From Rotaria macrura (Eukaryota; Rotifera; Eurotatoria; Philodinida; Philodinidae): a stretch of 64,000 nucleotides of DNA. The stretch spans positions 1 to 64,000 of the forward strand of contig OENT01000274.1 in NCBI GenBank assembly GCA_900239685.1, in the 5' to 3' direction. Below the pieces are notes generated by a model, which was not told where the DNA came from, did not search any database, and saw only the letters and a program-made list of their open reading frames with translations. Positions 25,336 through 38,640 of the stretch are shown one piece after another (within the stretch, counting starts at the first letter, position 1; every line of letters begins with the position of its first letter). Both the position numbers and the translations under genes were made by a program.

Positions 25336-28300
25336 GATCTACCATGAGAATCATAAAGGGAATATTGATTATGATTCTCATTCGAGATAATACATTAACA
25401 CTATTAGGAAAGAAACAAATTTGATACATTCTAGAAACAGATCATGTGAAGTGTACTATCTGCTATACTTACATATAAACAAAAAACTGGGCTCATTCAT
25501 ATGTATTACACTGATCAAAAATAGAAGATATCAACATATGATTATGAAGAAGTTCAAACGTAGATAGTTGACCAATTGTGTATTAGGTACATTCATTGTA
25601 ATTATGCTTAGTTTATTGAGAGAAGTTGATTTCATAAATACTTCAATAATCAAAAAACCAGTGGGAACAAACTGATTTCTATACTAGAAATCATGAAAAT
25701 CACTTTTCGACCTCAAGATTACGAATAGCGACTTGAGATGGTTAAAAGTTATCGGACATCATCAAAAGCCATTCCAAACCACGAGAAATCAATAATAATT
25801 ACTTTTAATTAGAGAAAATCAGAGCTAATAAAATTTTACACAGAGCCCTGATTTCTATTGTTTTCCAACGATTTCTTGTAATTTCTTTTCATTTTTAAGC
25901 ACTCACGATAAAAAATTTAAAAAAATGGATACTCAGTGTTAGAAATCATTCGAAATCAGTTTGCTCTTCCTCACGCGAAACTCAATATTTAGTATAGCTT
26001 AAGTCATTGTACTAAATAGTCTATGATAGTCACAGATTTTTTCTCAAGAAAAGTTTGAAAATATATGAATTTCAAAGGAACTTCAATGTTTACATGCTCC
26101 AAACTATCAGACTCTATGAATGTCATCTTTTAGTAATAGCAGCTTTAGTGCAAAGTTATCAAAGCGGTAAACTGCCAATGAATTTCTCTAGGCAATAACA
26201 ACACAATAAAATTAGATTTTCGTGTAGAAGCGATGCAGTAAATTGTCATCAGCCATCTTGATCGATTATTGATACATAGAAGTATGATGGCATGACAAAT
26301 ATTGAATTATGCTGGCGATTGAATCATTAGTAGTTTGAAAAGAAACAGAAAAAGGTTTTTCATTAGAGGAAAACTTTCATTTTGGCTCGAAATTCAATCA
26401 AAAACAAAATTTTTCATAGTCTGCTTTAAAAGACTGAAGAAAAACAAAATCATTCGTGAATATTGTATAGATTTCTCATATAGCCATTAATAACATGAAA
26501 ACTACTAGTGACTTCAGTTTTACAAAAAGATCATAGCATTCAGTACACAAATTTTTTTATTCGATTAATTTGAATTTTGATAAACATTTAATGACATCGA
26601 TCGTTAGATGCCCATTGAGGATTACAATGAGATTATCTCTTGATTATATACTTCGAAGAAAAAACTGAATCTCTTCTGTCAAAGATTCTGTTAGTGAGAA
26701 CCATAAATTCGTTTCGTCTTAGTCTCGAAAATTTCTTGAAAATATGCTACTTTAAATCTTTTACTATTTGAAGGAAGCATTTCCTATACAATGTTCTAAG
26801 AATGCAACTGAAATGATCGAAAATTATTTTTTAATGGATTGTTATGATCATGATTACATGTCAATGGAACATTATGTTAATTGAAGTTTGTCACCATATT
26901 TTGCGAACAGTTGTATGATTGATCGAAAAATAATTTAGTATCTATGTTATGTTATATTTAAGTGTTTGATTTAGTTAATCAAAATAGAAAACGGATGAGA
27001 ATGGTTTAATGATTATATGAATGGATTTTAATGCATTTAGTCAATAAATATGAACATGTGATGTATTTTAATTTACAAATCCATTGGCTTTGATCATTTA
27101 ATACTTAGAAAACAGAATTAACAAAGACTTTGTTCATCGAAACACGTTTATCACTCATTTTTCTTATGACGATATAAGAAGCCCGAATGATGAAAATCAG
27201 TTGTATGCTGTTGATGAAATCTGACGCTGTTGTTAATATTTCTTCATCTTACACACGATTTTTACCAGACAGAACCCAAATTTTATATGTGAAACGATGG
27301 GTATCGATGCAATCAAGTGAATAGCATTGATGATCGACAAATATAATTTTTATAGCACATTTGAATAATCACGAATAAGCCGGTGAGTACAGTACAGTGA
27401 GAAACATCGATCATCGGGGAAATCAATAACATATTCTTATTCGCTAGTGTACTATGACGCCGATGATAATGTTGATGCATGCATAAAGATTGTATAGCAC
27501 ATGTTACGATGATTCGTTACAATAACAAGAAGCAGATTACATTTTATAAGAATCGTAATTATCAGCAATAATCCAGGGAAATCGTTGTGTATTTTTCTAA
27601 AAAAAGATCAAATATATGCATCATAATCTCAGGTATTACTATAGCTAGATAGATACAGCTAGATGTAGAGATATGTAGACATTGTTAATGGAACTGCTCT
27701 GCTGTGGTTCGTAGGAAAATATCTTCGTCATATGGGTGTAGTCTGACAAAGAAAATGAGAAACCCTTTTTTAATATGGGATTATTCAGCGGTTGAACGTC
27801 ATTTTCGATAACGTTTATGCATGTTTTTGATGGAATAAAGAATGACACTTAGAGGATTTTGATGGAAACTAACAAATAGTATCATTATAATTTGAAACCT
27901 ACTTTTTGAACATTACACTGAAAATGACCGATAAGAAACGCTGTTGAAATAGGGTCATGTTGTGTTTTTCGTAGTATACTGCATGAATATAATCATGAAA
28001 GTATTTTCAAAAAATAATTTCAAAGACTTTTATCCTGATAGAGCTTTGTGTAACATTTATGATTATGACAACTTTTTTCTTCGATACAGAGATCATTAGT
28101 AATATGCAGTCAAATCTAGATCATTTTGTTGCAATATGAAATTTTTCTCACCATCGTCAAAATATTTCGTAAGTTTTAATGACATTCAATCGATTTTGTT
28201 ATCGCTATTATTAAAGAAAAGATTGTTTTAGATTTCAATATGTTATGTGTTAAAACATCGATGTTAATAAAACAGCAGCTTATGCTTGAAGTGCATACTT

Positions 28301-29011
28301 TTTAGTTCAATGAGTCATAAATTTCGAATAAATCGGAAATTTGTATAGGATTAATTTTATTACAGCCTTAGAAAATAATAATTTATGTCTGTTCTAAGAA
28401 CATACTCGAGTTGTCATTTCATTCTTGTTTACAACATTGTTTTCTCTAATATACTCGATTGTTCTTTTCGCCTTTCATAACCTATGCTTGTTCACTGTCG
28501 AGTGAACTGTTGAATTAACGCAACGATTTTCCAAAAAACACTATTTATTATCATTACTTCAAATCCACGCGCATGTTATCGTTAGTTTAGCATGCATCAG
28601 AGATTGCACCAGAGAACAAAAACCACACTGTAGGTCAAGGGTTCCACATGCAATATTATCTTTAGAGAATAGATCAATAAAAAGAAAATATCAAAAACAA
28701 TCTTGCACAAATTTCTGATATTGAATGTGCATTAGAACATGTTTCGATATCGTTAGATTATCATTATTAAAGGTGCTGATCAAGTATAGATTACAATAGA
28801 GGTTGTTCATGAAATTCAAATCTATATAGTATAGATATTATTAGAAATACACATGTTTTTTCGATTATTGAATTAGAATATAAAACCATTTGTCTATAAT
28901 AGGAGTATTCACAAAACCAGCAGATTTAAGAGAAAACGAGGAAGAAAAAATTTCTATGTAAAAATAAAGAACAGAACAGAAGAGAAAAAGAAAACATAAC
29001 GCAAAACTTTT
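25336..29011. other. Intergenic, nothing recognised
   Basis: AT-rich, with no protein-like frames. An open frame at 27645-27848 (minus) has no motif. The last few hundred bases are presumably 3' flank of the minus-strand GPCR. Confidence 0.5.
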
Positions 29012-32000
29012 TTAATGTCGACTTTGTTTAATCGAATAATTTTGATTGAAAGTATTATTCATTGATCTTGGACACAGTAAACGTTTAAATGCTGTTCGAA
29101 ATTCAACATTAAAAACAGTGTAAATCAGTGGATTGCAAGCACTGTTCATATAACCAAGCCAAAGAATTAATGTAGGTAATGGTTCTGTCATATATGCTGT
29201 TAAGTCGATAAAGGCTGATAAAATATAAACAACGAAAAATGGTAACCAACATAAGAGAAATACACTTATAATAATTCCGAGTGTTCGGGATAAACGACGT
29301 TCGCGTGTTAGCGATATTTTTTGTCGTTCATTCATTAATGTTGCTAAACTTTTGCCTTTAAAAAGACTTCGGCGACCGGTAGTTTCTTTAGTTTGACATC
29401 GCTTTGTATCTAACAAGTCAGTTGTTTGTACAGCAGCATGTTGTTGTAGAATCAAACAACCATTTTCCGGTTGCTTTTCATTGGTGGAATAGTGACTATA
29501 TAATGGGATTGATAGTTCATCGGTAGCTAAAAGATAGTTGGCATTTATTAGTTTCCCAACTACAAGAATATTCTCAAACTTCTATGATCATTTCATCGGT
29601 TTTTCTATTCATATGTATATAAAGTCTGCTTTACATAGACTAATCGCATGAAAGTTTTTTTATTAAAGCATTGTAGAAACGCGTAAGAGTTCAAGTGCTA
29701 TACAGGATCAAGTGTCTTCATGGAGCTTGAAAATCAATGTCTCTCAAGACGTGCTCTCATCATAAAAATATTTCCTTAAATGAAATTATTTTATCTTATG
29801 AAATAATCATATTCTCATTACTGAAATTCATTCAATTATTGAATACTATAAGACGTAGAGCAACACGTAATTACGATAGTTAAGTGCATCCGAAGAAAAT
29901 ATAGAGCCCGTAAAGAATCAATTTGAAGCCTAAATGCGTTCATATTGAGTAAGATTTTTTGGATGCGTCAAGATGAAGGAAAAAATTGTAGAACTGTATT
30001 TTTCAAACTCATGAAAATCATTCGAAAAGTGAGAATTAATCACCGCTGATTTGACATTTAACAATCATGCGTAGGTCATCATTACGTAGATTTATATTTT
30101 AATTTGTTCTATTGTTAAAAAGTCTATCAGAATGTAATGTGCAAGTTTGGAATATCTAGTTTTTTGAATGTAGGAAAGCATTGAAAAGTTTATCGTTTTG
30201 GAAATGTTATTTTTAGAAGGGCTCATCTATTTCTTACAGATACTCAAGTTTATTACATTATGGAGCAAGATTAATTAAAGAAGTAGGCTTTGCCTGGGAT
30301 GTTAGCTTCACACGTCTTTCATAAACGAGGGAGAAGAATTGGAAACTAAAGAAGTTCTCTTGAGGATCTTAGGATGTGCTGCAAAACAAATTATCAGGAC
30401 AAAAAATATAACTTCCGCTATTTTTTTAAATTAAACTACTTTTCAAATAGATAATGATTGAAATAATTACAATTTTTGGCGATGATGACAGCAAAATGAA
30501 AAATATCACGAACTCAATGATAACAGAAAAACTAATGCTATGTTTCAATGTAATTTATTTCAAAGTTTCATCATTTTGAAGACAATTTACGTTTAATATA
30601 TGCTGATAAGTCATCGTGTGTTACAAGTAGTTTTTGAGAAAATTCATAAACTAGATTTAGAAAAACTTAATGCTTTATCAACTAAGAAATTACATACTAT
30701 AAACAGAAGAATTATATTCAAAGTATGTTGATAAGAAAAATCTATTTAATATCACTGAATGGTTGTTTTTTACTCATCATCTCTACTTATTCGAATGCAG
30801 TGAAATGATTATTAGTTCTTACTTTTCGGAATCAATTTGACATCATCAATATGAATTGATAGTAAGCCTTGTGATGCATTATCGTCCTTCGTTTGATATT
30901 CAGTAAGATGATTAGTATTTGACAACTGAGATACTTTTGAACGTACTGTCTCTTCTGGATCATCGATACTAAAATTTTCCGTCCCACTTCCATTTGATGC
31001 CGACGATTTTAAGGATGAACCAGTTGAATGGTAAATCGATGGTTTAAATGTATGTTTTTTGCGATGGCGACGATGATGACGATGATGCTTATGTCGTATG
31101 CTACTCTCTGTTCCCATATCAGTGACCGATGATTGATTGTTATTGTTTTCTCGAGTAGCTTTTGCTAGTTTGGCTGCCGCTATTAAAACAAACAAATGTG
31201 TTTTTAAAATAGTCGTTCTTGTTGAATGTTTCGAAAGAATTCTTTTTGTTAAATAGACAAATTCAATTTTCTAATACAGCATAGATTTCCACACACTTTC
31301 AAACAACTTGTAAAATGTTGATAATTCACCACTATCGAATAGAATCGTTAATCCGCTCGAATAAAAAAATACTGATACTTAACTTTATCAAAATCTTACT
31401 CAGTAATTTTAAACATTATGAAAGCATTTCGTATGAAACTTGTTCGATTCTATTTCACAGCACGTCTGTCAAAGACTGTAGTATGCTCAACCAAATTAAG
31501 AGTAGACATAGGGTTTTACAAACAGTTTTCGACTTTTTGATTCATAAGTAGAACTCGACTAAATTAGCATCATTCATTTTCTATAGTGTCATTATAAATA
31601 ATAAAGAAGAATTCATTTTCTTAATCTTACAATTGTGGATATATATGAAAGTTAGAATCGAATTATATAGTGATGTTATTCGTGTACTTAGGAAAAGTCG
31701 ATAAAAATAGCATTGAAAACAATTTTCATTGTGTTTTGACTTACAAAGAAGTATTAGCCTAATGACTACATTCTTTTTTTTATTAAATAACTCTTTAAAC
31801 GAGAACTCGACATAGTCGTTGATCAATAATAATGAACAAACTTGTATTGTACTATCTCATATATTAAGTCAGTTAATTTTTCTTTTATTGAAATACTCGG
31901 TAAAATTTGTGAGGTACAGTAGTAGCATTTGCACTCGAGGCTCGAGGTGTCATTTCTTGTATTCTTTTTGTCAATGCTCACAGTCAAGAGACATTGCTTT

Positions 32001-33075
32001 TCCCTTGATTCTTTTTTAGCTTCCAGATGCTTTTTTCTTTTAGCTCTCCTAGACTCTGTAACCAACTTTTACATGCTCCTGAATGGATTTTCTTAGAAAA
32101 GGCTAATAAAGAAAAGAAAAGAAAATTGAATGCTCACCTTTCGCTCGCTCACGGAAGCGTTTTTTCGTCGCAATGAAAACGTGTGCATAGACAATAGTCA
32201 TAATCAATGCCGGTATGTAAAATGAGCCACATGCTGAATAGATAACATAGGCTTTATTATTGGATAATTCACACTGTTGTAACTCATTAAAATTTTGTAA
32301 TTCACTTGAACCAAGCATTGTAGCGATGATGAGTGGAATTGAAATTGTTCCTGATAACATCCATACGAGCATAATCATAAAAAGTACACGACGTATCGTA
32401 CGTTGACGTGCATATTGTATCGGATCGCTTATAGCCCAATATCGATCCAACTAAAATAATCAAAAAAAGATGTTGAAGAAGCAACAAAATAAATAAATAA
32501 TGAACTTTTACCGCAATAGCACAAAGATTTAAAATCGACGATGTACATAGGAGTACATCCGAGATAACAAATACTTGACAAAATATTTTACCAAATATCC
32601 ATCGCTTTAGTATATGTGTCACTATATGAAATGGCATAACGAGAATGGCAACTAGCATATCAGAAAAAGCAAGTGAAACAATAAAAAAATTTTGCACAGT
32701 TCGTAATGGTCGAAACGTAAAAACAGATAAGATAACAAGTATATTTCCGCATATACATAAAACAACAATACTTGAAAGAACAAGTACAACAGGCAATGCT
32801 TTAACAAGAGGCATCGGACGAAAAAGTGATGTTGATGATGATGTTGATGGTATTATTGTTGAATTAACTGAAGTAAAAAAGTTGAATGCTGGAGGCGATA
32901 AAAGAGCCATTTTTGAATCACTCGAGGATACCAAATACCAATCAATATTACTTATATTTAAGGGTAGAAGAATTTCATTATCGTTATAATCGTTCGATGG
33001 ACCGAAAGTAGGTAAAAATAAACCTTCTACTTCACCCCGATGAATCGATATTGTCAATGGTAGTTGCACTATCAT
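29012..33075 (-). CDS. Biogenic amine GPCR, octopamine/tyramine (alpha2-adrenergic-like) type
   Basis: Class A rhodopsin-family receptor for a monoamine at the plasma membrane. Four exons on the minus strand: 33075-32512, 32450-32138, 31179-30823, 29526-29012; they join in frame to 582 residues. Landmarks: Asn111 in TM1 (CGNILV), Asp139 in TM2 (SLAFSDML), Asp173 in TM3 (the amine-binding position, in [17 protein letters not shown]), DRYWAI at residues 190-195 with [10 protein letters not shown] after it, a TM5 with [16 protein letters not shown] in TM6 and NPLIYTVFN in TM7. The TM3-loop 2 block resembles arthropod tyramine/octopamine receptors most closely. The third cytoplasmic loop is long, with a His/Arg-rich patch ([15 protein letters not shown]), and is interrupted by introns of about 0.96 and 1.3 kb. 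The start is uncertain: Met1 gives a 90-residue N-terminal tail with NxS/T sites, and Met56 is an alternative. Ligand cannot be fixed from sequence alone; a dopamine or serotonin receptor remains possible. Confidence 0.88.
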
Positions 33076-33583
33076 GAATAGAAAAGGAAAGGATCATGTT
33101 TGTTTTTCTTATCGTTAATGCATGGAAAAACACCTCGAGTTTACTTTGCTACACCCGTGAAAGCCTATTTTAGAGAATTCATTGTACAAAGGCTATTAAA
33201 CTTACAATGAAGAAATGTTCGCTTACTGACTTCCTCTCGTTGTCCCTGTATATCATGCATCGTTCAATTCTACATGTAAACATTTGTTATTCATCTATAC
33301 TAGACGAGCGAGGCTTCCATTTTTTTATCTAATGAGAAAAATATCTAATGCTCCGTCTTCATCGGAACGATAAACGAATTAACTTTTGTTTTGAATGCAA
33401 AAGAAAAAAAACTCATATCATTGGGTTTTTCGACAACCATATTAATCTACTTGTATGAAGAGTGATTGACTGTAAGAAGATTACTCGGATATATATTCGG
33501 GAAATGGGCTTTGTTTTTTTTATTAAATAATATGAACTTAACGGTAAAACATAGGATCTAACTTAACACAAAAAGATTGTGAC
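33076..33583. other. GPCR 5' flank
   Basis: Expected to hold the receptor promoter and 5' UTR; no specific element recognised. Confidence 0.4.
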
Positions 33584-33673
33584 ATTCCTTAAGCAGATGT
33601 GTCACATGGAGTATATGAGAGTATTCAAACTGATATTCCCGTATACTCCATGTGGAACACCTGGTTAAGGAAT
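33584..33673. ncRNA. 90-nt hairpin, candidate miRNA precursor or tiny fold-back element
   Basis: An imperfect inverted repeat: ATTCCTTAA at 33584-33592 pairs with TTAAGGAAT at 33665-33673. After a short internal loop, CACATGGAGTATA on the left pairs perfectly with TATACTCCATGTG on the right. Arms of about 41 nt surround a loop of about 8 nt near 33625-33632. Length, near-continuous stem and internal bulges resemble a metazoan pre-miRNA. I recognise no known seed. The strand of transcription is unknown, because the hairpin folds on either strand. Confidence 0.45.
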
Positions 33674-36600
33674 ATCCAAATTCTTTGCATGAATACAAAC
33701 TACTATGTTGCCATAATATTTTAAATAATATAGTTGTCAATTACTTAAATAAAGTATTTTGAAAAACATGATGAAATTCCATACTCAATTTTAACCGTCA
33801 ACATTTCTAGATTATTAAATTGATCTAGATTTTCTAGCAATATGTATTTTCTTTTCCATTCTTTTTTGTCATCTATTCTCAAGTCTCACATCATGGATTC
33901 GTTCAACTAATCAACAGCAATGAACAAGGGATGGGCCAAGCTGACAGCCCACTCGATATTGATCAATGTCATTTAAACAACGAATAATCTATCGACTAAA
34001 AATATACTCTGTAATTTTTCTCTTATTATATTTCCTATGAGACGTGCATCTCGAAATGTCGATAAAAAATTGTTTAAATAATTGACGTGGATATGGTATT
34101 TAGCTTTTTTCCATTATAGAAATAGTGCTCCATAGAAAACACTTTTGAATACAAAAATACTCGATGTGTTTAAGTAGGTGTATCGTCCTTGTTATAGATC
34201 AATGTTTACTCAATCGAAAACGGATATTTATCAAGAAGATGGAATCAGAAAGCATCAGTCGATATTTTAATTGATTTAGTTCATTTTTTATTTGAATGTG
34301 TACATTCATTTACAAAATAAACAATAGAATTCTTCGTCAAAAGATGGCACCGAAGAAGAAATAACTGATTGTAATAAAAAATAATCTAGCTGATTGTCAA
34401 AAAGACAGCATACCTTGTCTATATAAAAATTTTTTGATCTAAATATATTATTGAAAATCGACAAGAAACATATGCATGTAAAAGAAGATCTTAAATTAAT
34501 AATAAAATTTGTTACTCATCTGGTTTTTTCGTACCATCTGATGTCTATCTTAATTTTAATCCACATCGCTCTTACAATACATATTTAATTGGGTCGCTTA
34601 AAAAATTGATCAATGCGACGAGAGTACTCACGGAGAATGAAACTTTTACGTTCGAGAATTTCTTTTTTGAATAAGACATATATTTATATTAAATATAAGT
34701 CAATTAGGGATAAAAAAATTCAGTGAGAAAGAAAAAAGTAGCAAATTGAATAAAATGAGCGGGTGCCGACGATACACCAACGTCATTGATTGCATTTGTT
34801 TTGTTCTATCGACTCAGAGTTTCTTTTCTCTCATATCTATGTTTTTTTTTCTATTCTTTTATGAAAAAGAAATATAGATGCATGTCATCGCACTACTTGC
34901 TGTTGTTTACACATTGTAAATAGGACTTGCAACTTGTTCAATCGTTCTCATGTATTCACCACTAGAGAAAATTAATAGTTTGCTTATCTCACTCTTCTTT
35001 TAGTACTCAAATGGATCAAATAGAAAAAAGAATTGAAGGCGAAATAATCTTATCGTCTCGAATCAAGCGAAGTATACTAGCAAAAAAAACATCTAGAAAT
35101 CCATTGCATTACTTACAGTCTATAACATTATTAAAACAAAATAAAAGAATGTCTGAGGTCTTGAAATATTTAGGGAAAATTTATTCATATAATCGTATCA
35201 TAGTATACTGTTCAAAAATTGGAAAATTTCTATTTTTGTCTTTTTTTCTCATCGTAACTAAGCGAAAAATAATTAAGACACGCTATTTGATACATAAAAA
35301 CTTAAAACTACTTCACTACAATTTCACACTAAGAAAAAAACAAAAACTATTGTGAGTTTTTTTCAATTTGTAGAACCTACTTACAGTTATATCTAATCAA
35401 AAGATGATTTCGATGGAACGTTTATTTAGCGTGTTGTTTCTTTATTTTCTGTCACTCACAAACAAATGTAGTCATATTTATTTAAAAGCATCATTAAAAA
35501 CGACAACAGATGAATATATAGAGTAGATAAACATGAAACTGAATGAATTCAAACATAGCATTGTCTCTATTACTAATATGGTTAATTGTCTGCATTGTGT
35601 CGTCTATGTTAACTACAGAAAACATTATTTCTTATTATTTAAGACATGTTTAAAGAAAAAAGCCCTATTTTATATGATAACTTACTGAATATTTCTTTTT
35701 TTTTTCTTGTCCTAGTTGTAAAATATGCAGTCTTTTTGTAAAATCACAGGCGTAAGATAGATAATAAAAAAAAACCCTAATTCATTATCGTCATATTGTT
35801 TGATGATTATAACCAATCGAAATGATTAGAAGAATCGAAATCGATAAAATCAAATAATCTAAAAGAAAAATTCAATATTAATATGAATTAGTAGATGTAA
35901 AAGATTGATAAATTATTTTAACAAAAACTGAAAATATATGAGTAAATACAGTGTAAACGTAAGTCATAATATCCGTTAATTTTCTTTCAGGTATTTCTCA
36001 CAGTTTTTGAACATCATGAAATTCATTGAGATGTGCATCCGCCATATTAAGAAAAAAAAAGAACGTAATTGCACTATGGAAATTAGAGCTACAAGAGATC
36101 CGATTTCTAAGAAAGTATTAAATTAAATTTATACGTTTACTTATTGAATTAGAAGCAAGCCACAGTGTTGAAACTAATGTGCATTTGAGACCTACTTTGT
36201 ATGAAGAAGAAAAAAACAGTCGTTAAAAACTCATTTTCACAGTCATTAAACGTGATCACTGGAAGAGGCATATATGTATATATATATATCTGTGCGTGTC
36301 TATGAAAAGATATTTTTATCAATTAGAAGCTATTTGAATCGGTTTCCTATTGATCATGGTTTATAACAAAAAACAAAAGATACACATCTTAAACAAAAAA
36401 AAACTGAAAGAATTTTTTCTTTTCGGCTAATAATTTTGACCCCGACTTATAGGCTGAAGAGAATATGAACTAGATTGTGTCGACCTTCTCAAGATACCGG
36501 ATAATATTCTAGTAATTAAAGGGCGATGAGAATACTCCTGCTTTTGTTCGCAGAATGAATAGATTGAAAACAGACTTTTTTCATTACTTTGCAAACAATT

Positions 36601-38640
36601 GAGATCGTCTAATAATATGACATGAAATCTCGTCCGCTATTTTTTATTTTCCTATACATATTTACGTTGGAAATGACGATTCATCTCCATAATCTCGTTT
36701 GTATAAAGACTATATCGATCTATCTATATATGCATGGTGTTCTCTCAACTGGAAGTTCGAATACGAAATGATAATAATAATCCTAATAGTCAATTCTTTT
36801 CAAGGTTCTCGTTTTTTTTTCTTCTTTTTGTTAATCTAAGTTGACTGTATTAGAAGTCGATTTCTTCTTTCCTCTTATTATACTCACACATTCACGGTTG
36901 TCGATACGAATAAAACGATAAATAATTCATAAAAATGTCAAACTCATCATTCTCTACTATTAAAAAGAAAATTATCTATTTGTTTGTATAATTTTCTTTG
37001 CACACTAGCAAAACAAAAAGACAAGATGTAATGAAAAACATATAAATGTACCTACCATGCTATCCTATACTATAATGTTCGTTCTTTATTTATCATTCAA
37101 ACTAGTAGAATGTAAGGAACAGATGGGCTACATGATGAAAAGATAACTTTGTGAATAGTTTCTGTATTTTTTTTACTAATGGATATGGAGTTTTTTTTTC
37201 AACATACACAACTATAGATAGATCTATTTGTGCAGCGTCTTGCCATACGACGCTGATCATTAGCTATGCTTTCTATTCGTACTGCACTCGTCCTCACCCA
37301 TTCTTCTTTTTTTCTTTACACAAAACGGCTATTGGCATACAGGAAGTATGAAACGGAGACCGTATACGACACAAAGCAAATAACATGATTTTCGAAAAAA
37401 AAAGAATAAGCATAATTGATTTGTCGTTGTTTTTTTGATGATATAAGATATATAGCATAAGGATTCTCATGTTATTATAGAGAGTATCTGTATATATATA
37501 TATATATGTGTGTGTGTGCGTGTGTGTGTGTCTGACTAAAGCGAATTCGCTCAATAACATAATATGAATAAATAAACAAGAACATGATGTGCTACATAAT
37601 TAACTATTATATATCCATATGTAAAGAATTATTGAAATGAATCGATTTTGACTAACTATCCAGTCAAATACTCTATGTGATGAATATTTAATTCGATTTA
37701 ATACATTTATAGTACTGCAAGAGACAGCGATTCATGAACTCATCGACAAGAGTATTGATGATTGTTTTTGTCAAATACTGACATGCAAAATTCATCGATG
37801 AACCATCCATTGAAGATGTGTGCAAATAAAAATTAATATATGATGTGTTCTATTGAGTAACAATTGGATCTCATGAGAATTGAAAAAGAATGATGCACTC
37901 GTTTGTTTTTATTTTAAAGAACAAAAATGGAACAATAATGTAAAAAGGATGCTATTATAAAATACGGTGTAAATTTCAAATTCACAGATAATATAATGAA
38001 TCTATTGATGAAATCATTCGTGACTGAATCACTTCTTTGACTAACAATTATCATTATGCAGCAATTAACCACTAAGCAATTATACTTTAATGATCAGGAA
38101 TCCTATTCTATAGCTTCTTTCATGATCAACTATATTTGAGTTTGGTTGAGAAAAGAAATTATGTTGAGATTCACTATGAATAAATTCATCGTTGAATTAT
38201 TGTTTTCAGTCGAGCCAGAATTTTATGGCAAATGAATAGTTTTCTTTGATTTCTTATTCTTTTCGTTCGTTGCAATATGATAATAGGCAAAATCTGTTAA
38301 AAGCTACATGAAATAAAAGGAAGCAAGATACTTCAATCAAAAATAACAGGAAGAACAAACGAAGCAAACGAACAATATGTTTTGCTTTTGAATGGGAATC
38401 ACAATATAAATAGCATATATAAAAGGTCGGCGGCATACAACCGAGTCTTAAATAAAAATTTGCAAGTAATAACAAACAACAATATTCTAATCGTGAGCAC
38501 ATTCTTCGAAATCTTGAAAGATGTCGCCGTAAATAGTCGAGGATGCCGTCAAGGTAACAGCTCGATTATGTCTTTTTAAATTTTAGTGTATTCGATTTCC
38601 GACACATGAAATAAATATTTGTCTTTGATTGAAATATAAA
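33674..38640. other. Intergenic, no gene recognised
   Basis: About 5 kb of AT-rich DNA between the divergently oriented GPCR and RAB28. It contains TA runs (near 36275-36290) and a compound TA/TG microsatellite near 37492-37531. A two-base-rich frame at 37294-37560 is a microsatellite by-product. A TTTTAAATTTTAG acceptor-like tract ends at 38586, 54 nt before the RAB28 ATG. Confidence 0.5.
37492..37531. repeat. Compound (TA)n(TG)n microsatellite
   Basis: A run of TATATA is followed by TGTGTGTGTGCGTGTGTGTG. Simple repeat. Confidence 0.85.
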
